DNA from: Alcaligenes faecalis
GTDB taxonomy: Bacteria > Pseudomonadota > Gammaproteobacteria > Burkholderiales > Burkholderiaceae_B
Length of the DNA stretch: 64,000 bases
Assembly (NCBI RefSeq): GCF_009497775.1
Contig: NZ_CP031012.1
Span: forward strand, 372,001-436,000
Reading direction: 5' to 3'
The notes under the pieces are model-generated. The model worked only from the letters and a program-made list of their open reading frames with translations, was not told where the DNA came from and searched no databases. The position numbers were made by a program, and so were the translations under genes. Below, piece by piece: positions 45,018-53,732 of this stretch (positions are counted from its first letter, which is position 1; each line of letters begins with the position of its first letter).

Positions 45018-45908
45018 TTACTTGGCGGCGTTAACCATGTGCTGAATGGCAGCACGGATTTCGTCGTCAGAGGCTTGCGAGCCACCGCGTGGAGGCATGG
45101 CGCCTACACCGTGGATGGCCTTTTGAACCATAGTGTCCATACCGGAATCGATATATGGCTTCCAGGCAGCTTGATCGCCAAACTTGGGAGCACCGGCTAC
45201 ACCGGCTGCGTGACAGGCAAAGCAGATGGTGTCGTACAGCTTGATACCGGCTGGGTCGACCTTGTTGTCGTCCGCAGCGGCGGTTTCAGTGGCTTTAGGA
45301 GCGTCAGCAGCAGGGGCCTCGGCAGGTTTGGTGTCTGCAGCAGCGGTGGCTTCAGGCTTGGCGTCGGCTTCTTCACCTTCTGGTGCGGGAGCTTCGGGTT
45401 CTTTGAAATCAGCACCACCGGCGTTAGCCATGTAGGCAACGGCACGGGCCACTTCGATATCGTCCAGCGAAGGGTTACCACCCTTGGCAGGCATGGCGCG
45501 GATACCGTGAATAGCGTTCTTGACCAGTTCATCCTGGCCCAGCTTGATCAGCTCGCCCCAGGCGCCCTTGTCACCAAATTTGGGCGCACCGGCCACACCG
45601 GCGCCGTGACAGGCGGTACAGGTGGTTTCGTACACTTGCTGACCAGTCTTCAGCTCTTTGACGGCATTGGCGTCAACCAGTTTGAAACCGGCAACAGGCT
45701 GAATGCGGGCTGCAATGGCTTCAGGGGAAAGGGCGGCGGAGCCAGCACCTGCACCCATGGTGGAGGTAACCAGGCTGACCAGCATGACAATAATCGCGAT
45801 GGGCACCAAGAAAGCCAGAGCCACGGTCACAAGCAATTGTTTAGGGGTTTTGATCATGGCTGAGTGACCCTCGTTGTGTTCTTCGGGTTTTTGTTCCGTG
45901 TTGCTCAT
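45018..45908 (-). CDS. membrane-anchored dihaem cytochrome c (tandem c5-like domains)
   Basis: 296 aa. A single membrane anchor (about residues 24-46) is followed by two homologous cytochrome domains with haem motifs CTACH (97-101) and CFACH (229-233). Each is followed by GAGVAGAPKFGD or a close variant and a distal Met (AMPAKGG, AMPPRGG). The domains are separated by an Ala/Glu/Pro-rich linker of about 55 residues. Likely electron carrier on the periplasmic face to a terminal oxidase. The repeat of one domain points to internal duplication. Confidence 0.9.
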   Translation of the reverse strand: MSNTEQKPEEHNEGHSAMIKTPKQLLVTVALAFLVPIAIIVMLVSLVTSTMGAGAGSAALSPEAIAARIQPVAGFKLVDANAVKELKTGQQVYETTCTACHGAGVAGAPKFGDKGAWGELIKLGQDELVKNAIHGIRAMPAKGGNPSLDDIEVARAVAYMANAGGADFKEPEAPAPEGEEADAKPEATAAADTKPAEAPAADAPKATETAAADDNKVDPAGIKLYDTICFACHAAGVAGAPKFGDQAAWKPYIDSGMDTMVQKAIHGVGAMPPRGGSQASDDEIRAAIQHMVNAAK

Positions 45909-46150
45909 TATCGGATCCTGCGAGTTCGTACAAGAAATGACGGGAGGGCCTTTAAGGCCACCAATAAAGGCTTGCGCCTACCTAATGGGTGTGCGCAAGG
46001 ACGTGTCTACCAAGCCACCGACCCAGATCGCGCAACCATGGATTATAGCGGAGTGTATCGCTCTTGTATCTGACTCTTGATTTAGCACACTCATAATTGC
46101 CGGATAGATGCTGAAAAAAACCCCAAACTCGCGCTACAATAGCGAGCTTG

Positions 46151-46225
46151 GCGTCCGTAGTTCAATGGATAGAATTAGGGTTTCCGAAGCCCTCGATACA
46201 GGTTCGATTCCTGTCGGACGCGCCA
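46151..46225 (+). tRNA. tRNA-Arg (anticodon CCG)
   Basis: 75 nt including encoded CCA. The acceptor GCGTCCG pairs with CGGACGC, the D arm is GTTC/GAAT, the anticodon stem is AGGGT/GCCCT with loop TTCCGAA, and the T arm is ACAGG-TTCGATT-CCTGT. Anticodon CCG reads CGG. A phage-like remnant follows within 200 bp, so its 3' end may have served as an attachment site. Confidence 0.97.
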
Positions 46226-46305
46226 GAATTCCTTGTTTATACGGCTCTTAAGGGCCGCTTTTCAAGACCTGGTTTGAATTTCCAGTTATGAATTGTCGCC
46301 ATGCA

Positions 46306-46328
46306 AGCAGCCCAAGGCTGCTTTTTTT
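46306..46328 (+). terminator. terminator downstream of tRNA-Arg
   Basis: AGCAGCC (46306-46312) pairs with GGCTGCT (46316-46322), 3-nt loop, followed by a run of T. It probably ends the tRNA transcript. Confidence 0.82.
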
Positions 46329-46419
46329 GTGTCTGTTGTTTGTCAAAATTCGGCCTCATGAAGGGTTGGGATGAAGTCGGCTAATTATTGATCTTGATCA
46401 TTTGACCTAGGACGAAATG

Positions 46420-46582
46420 GCGTTGTTCGCCTGTGTTGGTATACAAACTTCCGCTTGGAGGTCCGGCCAGGACAGCGATCAGGTTGATAGACAATGGCGA
46501 TGTCTGGGGAAACGGTGCCCGGAATTCTGAACCTGTAGCCGTCTCCAAAACCTGGTGTGCTGCAATCGCAGCCCATGAAAGA
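46420..46582 (+). ncRNA. possible phage C4-type antisense RNA / ash-region remnant
   Basis: The stretch includes CTTGGAGGTCCGGCCAGGAC, GACAATGGCGATGTCTGGGG, CGGTGCCCGGAATTCTGAAC and GCAGCCCATGAAAGAC. From memory these resemble the C4 antisense-RNA and ash leader region of P1/P4-like prophages. A short plus-strand frame crosses it (ending CAAIAAHERQKGPKP). Location just after a tRNA fits a residual integrated element. No integrase or other phage gene is present. Identification is tentative. Confidence 0.35.
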
Positions 46583-46583
46583 C

Positions 46584-46605
46584 AAAAGGGGCCGAAGCCC
46601 CTTTT
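46584..46605 (-). terminator. terminator of the znuD-methyltransferase operon
   Basis: AAAAGGGGC, CGAA loop, GCCCCTTTT. Read leftward the loop is the extra-stable C-TTCG-G tetraloop, followed by TTTTGTCTTT. It lies 28 bp after the methyltransferase stop. Confidence 0.85.
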
Positions 46606-46632
46606 GCTTTTTCCTGAGCAGCTTTCTGGTTT

Positions 46633-47409
46633 TTAAATAGCTTCGGCACAAATCACATAGTCATGACCGTGACGCAGACCACCCAAGGTCTGATTCAAGG
46701 CCAGAGCTTGCTTGCGCAAGGCCTGAACATGCTCGGACAAAGCCATGGCCAGGTTGCGGTCCTTCAGACGGCGCAAGCGCCCGTCACACATATCCAGCTG
46801 ACCGTGAATAAAGCTGTCGCCGTAGCGAATGCCAAAGCGTTGCGCATCCACACAGCGATAGCCGGATTGCCGCAGGTGACGCAGCACCCAGTCCATCGGG
46901 TACTCGCGATACGGGCGCTCGCCTGCCAGCAGCAGGCAGGCATCGCGCAAACGGCCTATTCCCACAATCAATTTGCCCGCCGGGTCCGTGCTGCTATAGG
47001 GCACATAGGGCTCCAGACCAATAATGTAGAGACGCTGGCCGGTAAGCGGTCGCAGGCGGCTGAACAACTGGTCCTGGGTGTAGGGGGCAAAGCCGTCTAT
47101 GGCACCCAGCAGATAATCCGCCAGAACCGTATCGAAGCGTTCGCCCTGCAAGAACTCCGGGTCGCTCCAGTTGCCTACCAGCAGACGGTCCTCGGGACGC
47201 TTCTGATCGCCCAGCTCACGGGTCACCTGTTCGGCCATACCGGGTGAGGCGGTAATGGCCGTCCAGCGTTCTGTGTCCAGCGTCAGCAACCAGCGCAGTG
47301 ACCCCTTGCCGGTGCCGGCGTCCAGAAAGTTGCCCCAGGGACGGTCGCCCTGCATGTCGGCCACGATCTGGTAGAGACGGCTACCCGTGTGTATGGCGGT
47401 CTTGCTCAA
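46633..47409 (-). CDS. class I SAM-dependent methyltransferase-like protein
   Basis: 258 aa. SAM-binding motif I is NFLDAGTGKGSLRWLL near residue 27, and a motif II/post-II acidic strand (RFDTVLADYLLGAIDG) follows near residue 90. It starts with TTG at 47409, sharing 4 nt with the znuD stop (TTGA), so its translation is coupled to the zinc receptor. The next ATG is at codon 19 and would still keep motif I. Substrate unknown. Because of the coupling it should be expressed under zinc limitation. Confidence 0.8.
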   Translation of the reverse strand: MSKTAIHTGSRLYQIVADMQGDRPWGNFLDAGTGKGSLRWLLTLDTERWTAITASPGMAEQVTRELGDQKRPEDRLLVGNWSDPEFLQGERFDTVLADYLLGAIDGFAPYTQDQLFSRLRPLTGQRLYIIGLEPYVPYSSTDPAGKLIVGIGRLRDACLLLAGERPYREYPMDWVLRHLRQSGYRCVDAQRFGIRYGDSFIHGQLDMCDGRLRRLKDRNLAMALSEHVQALRKQALALNQTLGGLRHGHDYVICAEAI

Positions 47410-49466
47410 AATTCCACCTGTATCCCGGCCAGGATGTTGCGTCCCATCAGAGGAGCCTGACGGGCAATAAAGGAGGTATGGCGGTAAGCCAACTTGTTCA
47501 GCAAGTTATTTCCTCTCACGTACAGGGTGTAGGTGTTCTGGTCCATATGCAGGCGGTAGCTTAAACCCATGCTGAGCAAACCGTAAGACGGCGAACGTTC
47601 TTCATGCTCAGCCAGTCGGTCCTGGGCAAAGGTATGGGTGTAGCCGACAAAGCCGGACCAGTTCTGCCAGTTCAGATCCGTGCGAATACCCAGGCGGGCG
47701 GAGGGCATGCGTGGCAGGTTGCGGCCGGGGTCTTGCAGTTTACCGCGCACCAGATCGCCATAAACGCTAACCGAGGCCCAGGAAGTGACGGGGTAGGAGG
47801 CTTCCGCTTCCAGGCCCCAGAACTGTGCCTTGTCCTGGCTGTATTGAATCAGCTGGAAGTCTTCATGACGGTCCAGGCTGCGGCCATAAATATAGTTCGA
47901 GCTGCGGGTGTAAAAGGTGCGCAGATCAAAGCGCAGATCGCCCAGGTGTTTTTGCAGGCCCAGGTCCACGCTGTGGCTGGTTTCCCGGTCCAGATTCGGG
48001 TCGCCGCGTTCATAGCTCAGCGTGGCAAAGTGCACGCCTTTGGCAAACAGCTCCTGAGCTGTGGGCAGGCGCTGCGAGCGGGACACGGACAGGCTGGCGG
48101 CGTATTCAGGCGCGAAGTCCCAGACCGTGCCCAAGGAGAAGGAGGTGGCCGTGCCTTTGCGGCGTTCCAGCGTTTGCGAGTCGGGCGTGACGGTTTGCCA
48201 TTCCTGGCGTGCGCCCAGTTCCAGACGCCAGTCGTCCCAGTTCACGCTTTCCAGAAGGAACAAGCCCTGGCTGCGAGTGCGGGTGGGCGGAATGAAGTTT
48301 TCCGAGCCGTCGCGGGACGCAAAATCAGACTGGCTGGTTTGCAGGCCGATTACCCCTTCAAACGGACCCCATGGATTATGTTCCAGCTCCAGACGCGTGT
48401 CGTAACCGCGGTTGGTGAAGCGGGTGCCGTCAATATCACCGTCTTTTTCTACGTGCTGGTAGTTGGTCGCGCCAGCGCGCAGGCGAGCACGTTTGAAGCC
48501 GGGCAGTGGGTCACGCAATTCGCCACGGATATCGAAACGCTGGGTACGCAGGTGAGCGGTGGCCGAGTGCTCGTGATCATGATCGTGTTCGTGGCTGTGT
48601 CCATGATCGTGGTCATGGCCGTGATCGTGACTGTGACCGCCGCAATGCAGGGTGGCACCGTGCGGGTGGCAGTCCTCGTATTCGTGGCTGTGGCCGGGCA
48701 GGCCGTAGCTGCCTTCACGGTAGGAGTAAGCCGCGCCTATATAGCCACGGTCACCAATAAAGGAGAGGCCGACGCTGCCTGTGTCCGTGCTGGAGTCGGA
48801 GTCCTTGACACGGCCATCGGTCCAGTTGGGGACGCGATAGTCGCGGCTGCGGTGCGAGGCGCCTTCCACGTGCAAGGCGATATTGCCTTCACCGGCTGTC
48901 ATTTCCACGGCTCCGATCCTGCCACGATCTGCCGTGGAACCCTGGGCGCGTACCGAGCCTTCAAAACCCTTTTCGGGGATGGCGGTTGGGATCTTGCGAT
49001 CCAGCACGTTGACCACGCCACCAATGGCGCCGCCACCGTAAAGCAGGGCTGATGGGCCGCGCAGTACTTCAATGCGATCAGCTTGCCAGGTGTCGACCGT
49101 GATGGTGTGGTCGGGCGAGATGGCCGACGCATCCATGACTTCTGCGCCGTCACTCAGGACTTTGACGCGGGGTGCGGTTTGGCCACGAATGACGGGGCGG
49201 CTGGCACCGCTGCCAAAGCTGTCTACATGGATGCCGACTTCACCGTCCAGCAATTCACCCAAGGTGCTGCTGCGGCGCAAATCCAGTTTGGGGCCTTGCA
49301 GGACCGTGCTGGCCGTGGCCAGCTCTGTTTGTCGCAAGGCCAGGGGGCTGGCGGAGATTCGGATAGGGGCCAGTTCAGGGACAGGTTCTTCAAGTTCATT
49401 GGCTTGGGCAGAGGCGCACAAAAGCAGAGCCAGGGCGAGTGGCAGGGGACGGGGTTGGAAACGCAT
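47406..49466 (-). CDS. znuD: TonB-dependent outer-membrane zinc receptor with His-rich loop
   Basis: 686 aa from ATG 49466, signal peptide cleaved near AQA-NE. The plug domain contains SRPVIRGQTAPRVKVLSDG and IEVLRGPSALLYGGGAIGG; the barrel ends in Phe (GIQVEF). An extracellular loop at about residues 259-305 is very rich in His with Asp/Glu (GGHSHDHGHDHDHGHSHEHD), as in ZnuD zinc receptors. A perfect Zur-type palindrome lies 28 bp upstream of the start. It imports Zn2+ across the outer membrane when zinc is scarce. Confidence 0.93.
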   Translation of the reverse strand: MRFQPRPLPLALALLLCASAQANELEEPVPELAPIRISASPLALRQTELATASTVLQGPKLDLRRSSTLGELLDGEVGIHVDSFGSGASRPVIRGQTAPRVKVLSDGAEVMDASAISPDHTITVDTWQADRIEVLRGPSALLYGGGAIGGVVNVLDRKIPTAIPEKGFEGSVRAQGSTADRGRIGAVEMTAGEGNIALHVEGASHRSRDYRVPNWTDGRVKDSDSSTDTGSVGLSFIGDRGYIGAAYSYREGSYGLPGHSHEYEDCHPHGATLHCGGHSHDHGHDHDHGHSHEHDHDHEHSATAHLRTQRFDIRGELRDPLPGFKRARLRAGATNYQHVEKDGDIDGTRFTNRGYDTRLELEHNPWGPFEGVIGLQTSQSDFASRDGSENFIPPTRTRSQGLFLLESVNWDDWRLELGARQEWQTVTPDSQTLERRKGTATSFSLGTVWDFAPEYAASLSVSRSQRLPTAQELFAKGVHFATLSYERGDPNLDRETSHSVDLGLQKHLGDLRFDLRTFYTRSSNYIYGRSLDRHEDFQLIQYSQDKAQFWGLEAEASYPVTSWASVSVYGDLVRGKLQDPGRNLPRMPSARLGIRTDLNWQNWSGFVGYTHTFAQDRLAEHEERSPSYGLLSMGLSYRLHMDQNTYTLYVRGNNLLNKLAYRHTSFIARQAPLMGRNILAGIQVEF

Positions 49467-49493
49467 CTCATCTTCCGGTTTGTTAATTTTCGA

Positions 49494-49510
49494 GATGTTA
49501 TAACATAACA
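49494..49510 (-). promoter_or_regulatory. Zur box of znuD
   Basis: Contains the perfect 12-bp palindrome ATGTTATAACAT (49495-49506) extended to TGTTATAACATAACA, matching the proteobacterial Zur consensus built on TGTTATAACA. It overlaps a TATAAC -10-like sequence on the minus strand, so Zn-loaded Zur should block transcription directly. Confidence 0.85.
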
Positions 49511-49703
49511 ATATTTTTTTGAATTAGTAAAAAAAACATTCCAAACAAAGGGGTGTTGCCCCGCGGGTTATGGCTTTGGCTGGGGCAGCATGGGTTCAGA
49601 GGCAAGTCGCTTGCTCATGCAGGCAAGCGGCGCGTGCGCAAATCCTGAAATAGACGCCTGAAAATCGACTGCCTGTTTGGGTGTTTCGGGGTAAAAATCC
49701 CAC

Positions 49704-50780
49704 ATGCTATTTGATCTTCCCGACTTCCCGACCCTGTACACAGCCTTGCTGACCCGAGATGAACGCTATGACGGTCAAGCCTTCGTCTGCGTGTCGTCCA
49801 CGGGTGTGTTTTGTCGCCTGACTTGCCCGGCCCGCAAACCTAAAGCGGAGCACTGCACCTTTCACGCCACAATTGGCGAGTGCATCGAGGCCGGGTTTCG
49901 ACCTTGCAAGCGATGCCATCCGCTGCAAGCTGCGGCCTTGGAGGACCCCACAATTACCGCTTTGTTGCGGGAGCTGGACGCCAGGCCGGGCTTGCGATGG
50001 TCGGAGGGGCATCTGGAGCGCATGGGCTATGACTTGTCTACGGTACGCCGCAGCTTCAAACGGCACTTTGGCATGACCTTTCTGGAAATGGCCAGGCAGC
50101 GTCGTCTGCGCGAGGGTTTCGAGACTTTGGCCACGGGCGGCAATGTCATTGCCGCGCAGCATCAAGCCAGCTTTGAGTCTGCCAGTGCCTTTCGGACTGC
50201 CTTTGCCCGCTTGCTGGGTTGTGCGCCTGCTGCCTTGCGGACGGACGGCTTGTTGCGGGCTACCTGGATACCCACGCCTTTGGGCGACATGATTGCGGTC
50301 AGTAGCCAAAGCCATTTGCATCTGCTGGAGTTCGTAGACCGCAAAGGCTTGCCCGCTGAACTCAAGCGTTTGCAGGCGTCGATCAAGGATGGCATTGGTA
50401 TTGGTGTGATGCCGCCTTCAGAGCAAGCGGCTGCCGAGCTGGCGGATTATTTCGCTGCACGATCGGATCGCTTCAAGACACCTCTGGCCTTGACCAGTGG
50501 CAGTGCCTTTACGCAAGAGGTCTGGCGTATTTTGCAAAACATCCCGGCCGGAGAGACACGCAGCTATTCCGATATTGCCCGTCAGATAGAGCGGCCCACT
50601 GCCGTACGTGCGGTGGCGCGGGCGAATGGGGCGAATCAGATTGCCTTGATGATTCCGTGCCATCGTGTGATCGGCGCTGATGGTTCCTTGACCGGCTATG
50701 GGGGCGGTTTGTGGCGCAAACAGCGTTTGATCGAGATTGAGCGGGAACTCAAGAGGGTGAAGCAGGAAGAGCCCAGCTGA
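49704..50780 (+). CDS. ada: bifunctional transcriptional activator / DNA repair enzyme Ada
   Basis: 358 aa with full Ada architecture. The N-terminal Zn domain has Cys37, Cys41, Cys68 and Cys71 (FCRLTCPARKP, PCKRCHP), where Cys37 accepts methyl from phosphotriesters. An AraC-type HTH region follows (about 80-180). The C-terminal O6-methylguanine methyltransferase has active-site Cys near residue 319 (IPCHRVIGADG). Methylated Ada activates alkylation-repair genes. No alkB/alkA gene is adjacent. Confidence 0.95.
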   Translation: MLFDLPDFPTLYTALLTRDERYDGQAFVCVSSTGVFCRLTCPARKPKAEHCTFHATIGECIEAGFRPCKRCHPLQAAALEDPTITALLRELDARPGLRWSEGHLERMGYDLSTVRRSFKRHFGMTFLEMARQRRLREGFETLATGGNVIAAQHQASFESASAFRTAFARLLGCAPAALRTDGLLRATWIPTPLGDMIAVSSQSHLHLLEFVDRKGLPAELKRLQASIKDGIGIGVMPPSEQAAAELADYFAARSDRFKTPLALTSGSAFTQEVWRILQNIPAGETRSYSDIARQIERPTAVRAVARANGANQIALMIPCHRVIGADGSLTGYGGGLWRKQRLIEIERELKRVKQEEPS

Positions 50781-50947
50781 GCAGGGGCAGGAATGGGGCA
50801 TTCAGGTCAAACAGGCTGTTCTGGCGTGTTGGTCCAGGATGCCCTGCTGGATCCTTAAATAATCAAGACCCCAATGAACAAGCCCCAAAAGCCGGATTTT
50901 AATTAGGCGTTTGGGGCGGATCAGAACAGCGGATTGTTCAAGCTGCT

Positions 50948-52531
50948 TTAGCTGTTTTCCACTTCAGGTGGAATCAGGTTGCGCTCGTAGCGATGGACGT
51001 AGTCCTCAAAGGACTCCTGATCCTGCGCTTCGATATCAATCTGGGCTTGCAGGGAATCTTTGGCCTGTTGCTCGAAAGCAGCTTGCTTGTCGGCAGGCAA
51101 TGGGTGGGCCAGCAAGGTTTGGTGATGCTCACGGCTGCGTTGCAAGGCGTAGTCGTGAAAGCTCAAGCCGGTTTCGCGCAAACGGCTCAGCAATTGGGCC
51201 GAAGGTGTCAGCTCCGGATTCTCCAGCTTGCGGATTTGGGCTTGCACGGCTTCGGTGTGGCCTTGGGTATTCAGGGCCTGATCCAGCATTTGTGCGTAAG
51301 GCAGCAGAGATTCCAGAATCTCGTGGCCCCAGTCTTGCAGGCTGACGCTTTCCTTTTGCTGATTGGTCAGCATCAGGCCGGGGCGACGGCCTTCGCGTAC
51401 TACCGTCGCAAAGTTGCTCTTGCTGTCCTGGCAGTAGCCGCCATCCGGGAAGAAGGGGCTGTCTTGCACGGCACAGAACAGCAGGAACGTATCCAGAAAG
51501 CGGCAGGATTGCTCGGAAATGCCGGTGGGTGATTCAGGGTCTATATCCAGGCAGCGAACTTCGATGTACTCCACACCGCGCTGGGCCAGGGCTGTAGCCG
51601 GGCGCTCGCTGCGCTGGGTCGTGCGTTTGGGACGAATGCTGGAGTAGTACTCGTTTTCAATCTGCAGGATATGGGTGTTGAGCTGAATCCACTCGCCATC
51701 GCGGTGGGTGCCCAGTTTTTCGTAATCCGGCCAAGGGGTCACGGCAGCGTGATACATGCGCATCACAAAGGTGTCCAGGTCGTTGTAGCAAAGCTGAAGC
51801 TCGGCCTGGGCTTCCTTGTTGTGATAGCCCAGATCGCTCATGCGCAGGCTGGTTGCCCAGGGCATGGTCAGCGTGTCGTCGTCGATCTTGTCCAGATTGT
51901 TGCTGCGGCCTTGCAGGAAGTTCGCATCCAGCACGGGCGAGGCACCAAACAAGTACATCAGCAGCCAGGAATAGCGCGTGAAGTTGCGGATCAGTGCCAA
52001 ATACCCGTTGGAGCGCTGGTCTTGCAGATTGTCACCACAGACATTCAACAAGGGCCAGATGCCATCAGGCAGGGAAAAGTTGTAGTGCACCCCGGCAATA
52101 CATTGCATGGGCTTGCCATAACGCTCGGCCAGGCCACGGCGGTACACATGCTTGAGCATGCCGGTGTTGGACTTGCCGTACCAGGCAATCGCAATGTCTT
52201 TTTCGGCAGGCAGCAGCGCGGGCATGGACTGGTTCCAGATAATTTCCTGGTCCAGCTTGCCGGCTACAAAGGTGTGGATGTCGGTCAGCTCCTGCAGCAC
52301 GTCCTCGACCCGGGCTTGTGGCTCGGTAATCAGTTCCAGCAGGGCTTCGGCGTAGTCGGTCGTGATATGGCCGTTGGTCAGGGCCGATCCAATCGCTTGC
52401 GGGTGGGGGGTATTTGCCAATTGGCCCAGCGCATCGACGCGCAGTCCTTCTTTTTCGATGCCGCGCAAGATTCCCGTCAAAATATCGGGATTCTGTTGCA
52501 GGGCAAGGCGGCGTTCGTGGCTGGTGTTCAT
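50948..52531 (-). CDS. gshA: glutamate--cysteine ligase (proteobacterial type)
   Basis: 527 aa from ATG 52531, GGGAAA about 8 nt upstream. It catalyses the first step of glutathione synthesis, ATP-dependent joining of glutamate and cysteine. E. coli-type motifs are clear: GIEKEGLRVD, ITTDYAEALLELITEP, MQCIAGVHYNFSLPD and VEYIEVRCLDIDPESPTGI. Length is typical. It is transcribed convergently with ada and divergently from the lipoprotein gene. Confidence 0.96.
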   Translation of the reverse strand: MNTSHERRLALQQNPDILTGILRGIEKEGLRVDALGQLANTPHPQAIGSALTNGHITTDYAEALLELITEPQARVEDVLQELTDIHTFVAGKLDQEIIWNQSMPALLPAEKDIAIAWYGKSNTGMLKHVYRRGLAERYGKPMQCIAGVHYNFSLPDGIWPLLNVCGDNLQDQRSNGYLALIRNFTRYSWLLMYLFGASPVLDANFLQGRSNNLDKIDDDTLTMPWATSLRMSDLGYHNKEAQAELQLCYNDLDTFVMRMYHAAVTPWPDYEKLGTHRDGEWIQLNTHILQIENEYYSSIRPKRTTQRSERPATALAQRGVEYIEVRCLDIDPESPTGISEQSCRFLDTFLLFCAVQDSPFFPDGGYCQDSKSNFATVVREGRRPGLMLTNQQKESVSLQDWGHEILESLLPYAQMLDQALNTQGHTEAVQAQIRKLENPELTPSAQLLSRLRETGLSFHDYALQRSREHHQTLLAHPLPADKQAAFEQQAKDSLQAQIDIEAQDQESFEDYVHRYERNLIPPEVENS

Positions 52532-52725
52532 GGTGGTGTTTCCCACTTTCGAAATCGGGTGCAAGATACGGGACTGTTCAAGGGGGCCTGGCCCCGTCTA
52601 TAAATAGTAGTCCGACCAGACTTGCTTTGTTAAGGTGCGCCAAAAGGCGTATCGGGCAGGGCGAGTATAAGGCGGCTGTTCAGCCAGCCGATGAAAAGCA
52701 TGAAACGGGATATGGGATTAGCACC

Positions 52726-53256
52726 ATGATGATCAGGCGCATTACCGCGGTACTGGCGGCTTTCTTGATGTTGGCAGCCTGCAGTCCGGAGTTTAACTGG
52801 CGCAAGGTTCAGCTTGAACAAACAGGCCTGTCGGCCATGTTGCCCGGCAAGCCTACGACCAGCCACCGACTGTTGGATTTCGAGCAGCATCAACTGGATT
52901 TTTACCTGACTACCGCCACGGCAGGCGGGCAGAGCTACACCGTGGGTCACGTGATCTTGCCCAAGGAATTGCAACAGGACGAGGCCGCTCGCCAACGCTT
53001 GTACGAGGCTCTGCACGAGTCCCTGCGCGAGAAGTTCATACCCGATGGGCAAGTCAGCGAGAAAAGCCAGGTACAACTGCCGCCACCCGGACAGGTCTTT
53101 TTCATGACACGCGATGTGGGCGGTGTGGCCTTGCGCCTGGAAGCCATGATACGCATGGAGCCGGGCTGGCTGGTGCAGGGCTTTGTTATGACGGATTCCG
53201 GGAAGGCCCCGGACGCGGCTCAGGCAAAGGTTTTCTTTGACGGCTTAGCTCGCTAG
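52726..53256 (+). CDS. lipoprotein of unknown function
   Basis: 176 aa. The start is MMIRRITAVLAAFLMLAAC, a short lipoprotein signal with lipobox LAAC at about residue 19; the next residues (SPEFNW) lack Asp at +2, so outer-membrane sorting is expected. The mature chain has strand-rich repeats (LEQTGLSAMLPGKP, YTVGHVILPKEL, GGVALRLEAMIRMEPGW). No family was recognised. Its end overlaps the 3' end of a short LuxR-type frame on the other strand by 71 bp. Confidence 0.85.
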   Translation: MMIRRITAVLAAFLMLAACSPEFNWRKVQLEQTGLSAMLPGKPTTSHRLLDFEQHQLDFYLTTATAGGQSYTVGHVILPKELQQDEAARQRLYEALHESLREKFIPDGQVSEKSQVQLPPPGQVFFMTRDVGGVALRLEAMIRMEPGWLVQGFVMTDSGKAPDAAQAKVFFDGLAR

Positions 53257-53479
53257 CCGGATCGCCGCTGATCAGGTGCTGTTGCAAGGCCAGGGTAATG
53301 GCAGCTTGGCGGCTATAGACTCCAAGCTTGGCGTAGGCGTTCTGGAAGTGAAAGTTGATCGTGCGTTCAGTAATGCCCAGGATGATGCTGATTTCCCAGC
53401 TGGTCTTGCCATGGGCAGCCCAGTTCAGGCAGGACTGCTCGCGTGAAGTTAAATGCGTCACGGTAAAGCCATTCCTCAT
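53186..53479 (-). pseudogene. LuxR-type helix-turn-helix remnant or solo regulator
   Basis: 97 aa containing a complete LuxR-family HTH: LTSREQSCLNWAAHGKTSWE, then ISIILGITERTINFHFQNAYAKLGV. This is the pattern of quorum-sensing regulators (GKTSWEIS, TVNFH). The N-terminal autoinducer domain, normally about 170 residues, is absent: the upstream DNA in this frame is not coding. No good ribosome site precedes the ATG. The C-terminal Pro/Arg tail runs over the lipoprotein gene. More likely a truncated gene than a functional one, but a solo HTH cannot be excluded. Confidence 0.6.
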
Positions 53480-53732
53480 GCATTCGTGGTAGACGTCGGG
53501 CCAATGTACTCAAATTTAGCTTAGCTGGCAGACAAATGTGCATGAAAATAATGATGTAAATCAAAGCATTGTCTTTTCTCTGACGTTACCGTTGCGCAGA
53601 GTTCTGAATCGATCCCGGCTGGTCGATTTGGACGCCGCGCCGCAGCGATGCTAGAATTTTGTCTTATACGTTTTGCGCCGATTTGCCTGATCCGCTTGCG
53701 GGCGCTCCATAAATCCAGCTAAAGAGGTCCTG

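Larger units (their letters stand above)
46226..46632. other. 407-bp stretch after tRNA-Arg: terminators and a phage-like RNA candidate
   Basis: No supported protein gene. It contains a hairpin with T tract at 46306-46328, the candidate phage-type RNA at about 46420-46582, and a terminator at 46584-46605. Two short overlapping frames on opposite strands cover the candidate RNA. Confidence 0.55.

Noticed and set aside
45018..45908. Dihaem cytochrome as the missing MauG
   Set aside because: It is membrane-anchored with two c5-like domains joined by a flexible linker and lies 22 kb from aauA; MauG-type peroxidase features are not seen.
46433..46636. 67-aa protein after tRNA-Arg
   Set aside because: An opposing frame of similar size covers it and the sequence looks more like a conserved phage RNA region; treated as a candidate ncRNA instead.
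53600..53732. SAM or SAH riboswitch upstream of metX
   Set aside because: No conserved riboswitch core was recognised by eye in the leader; not supported without a covariance-model search.
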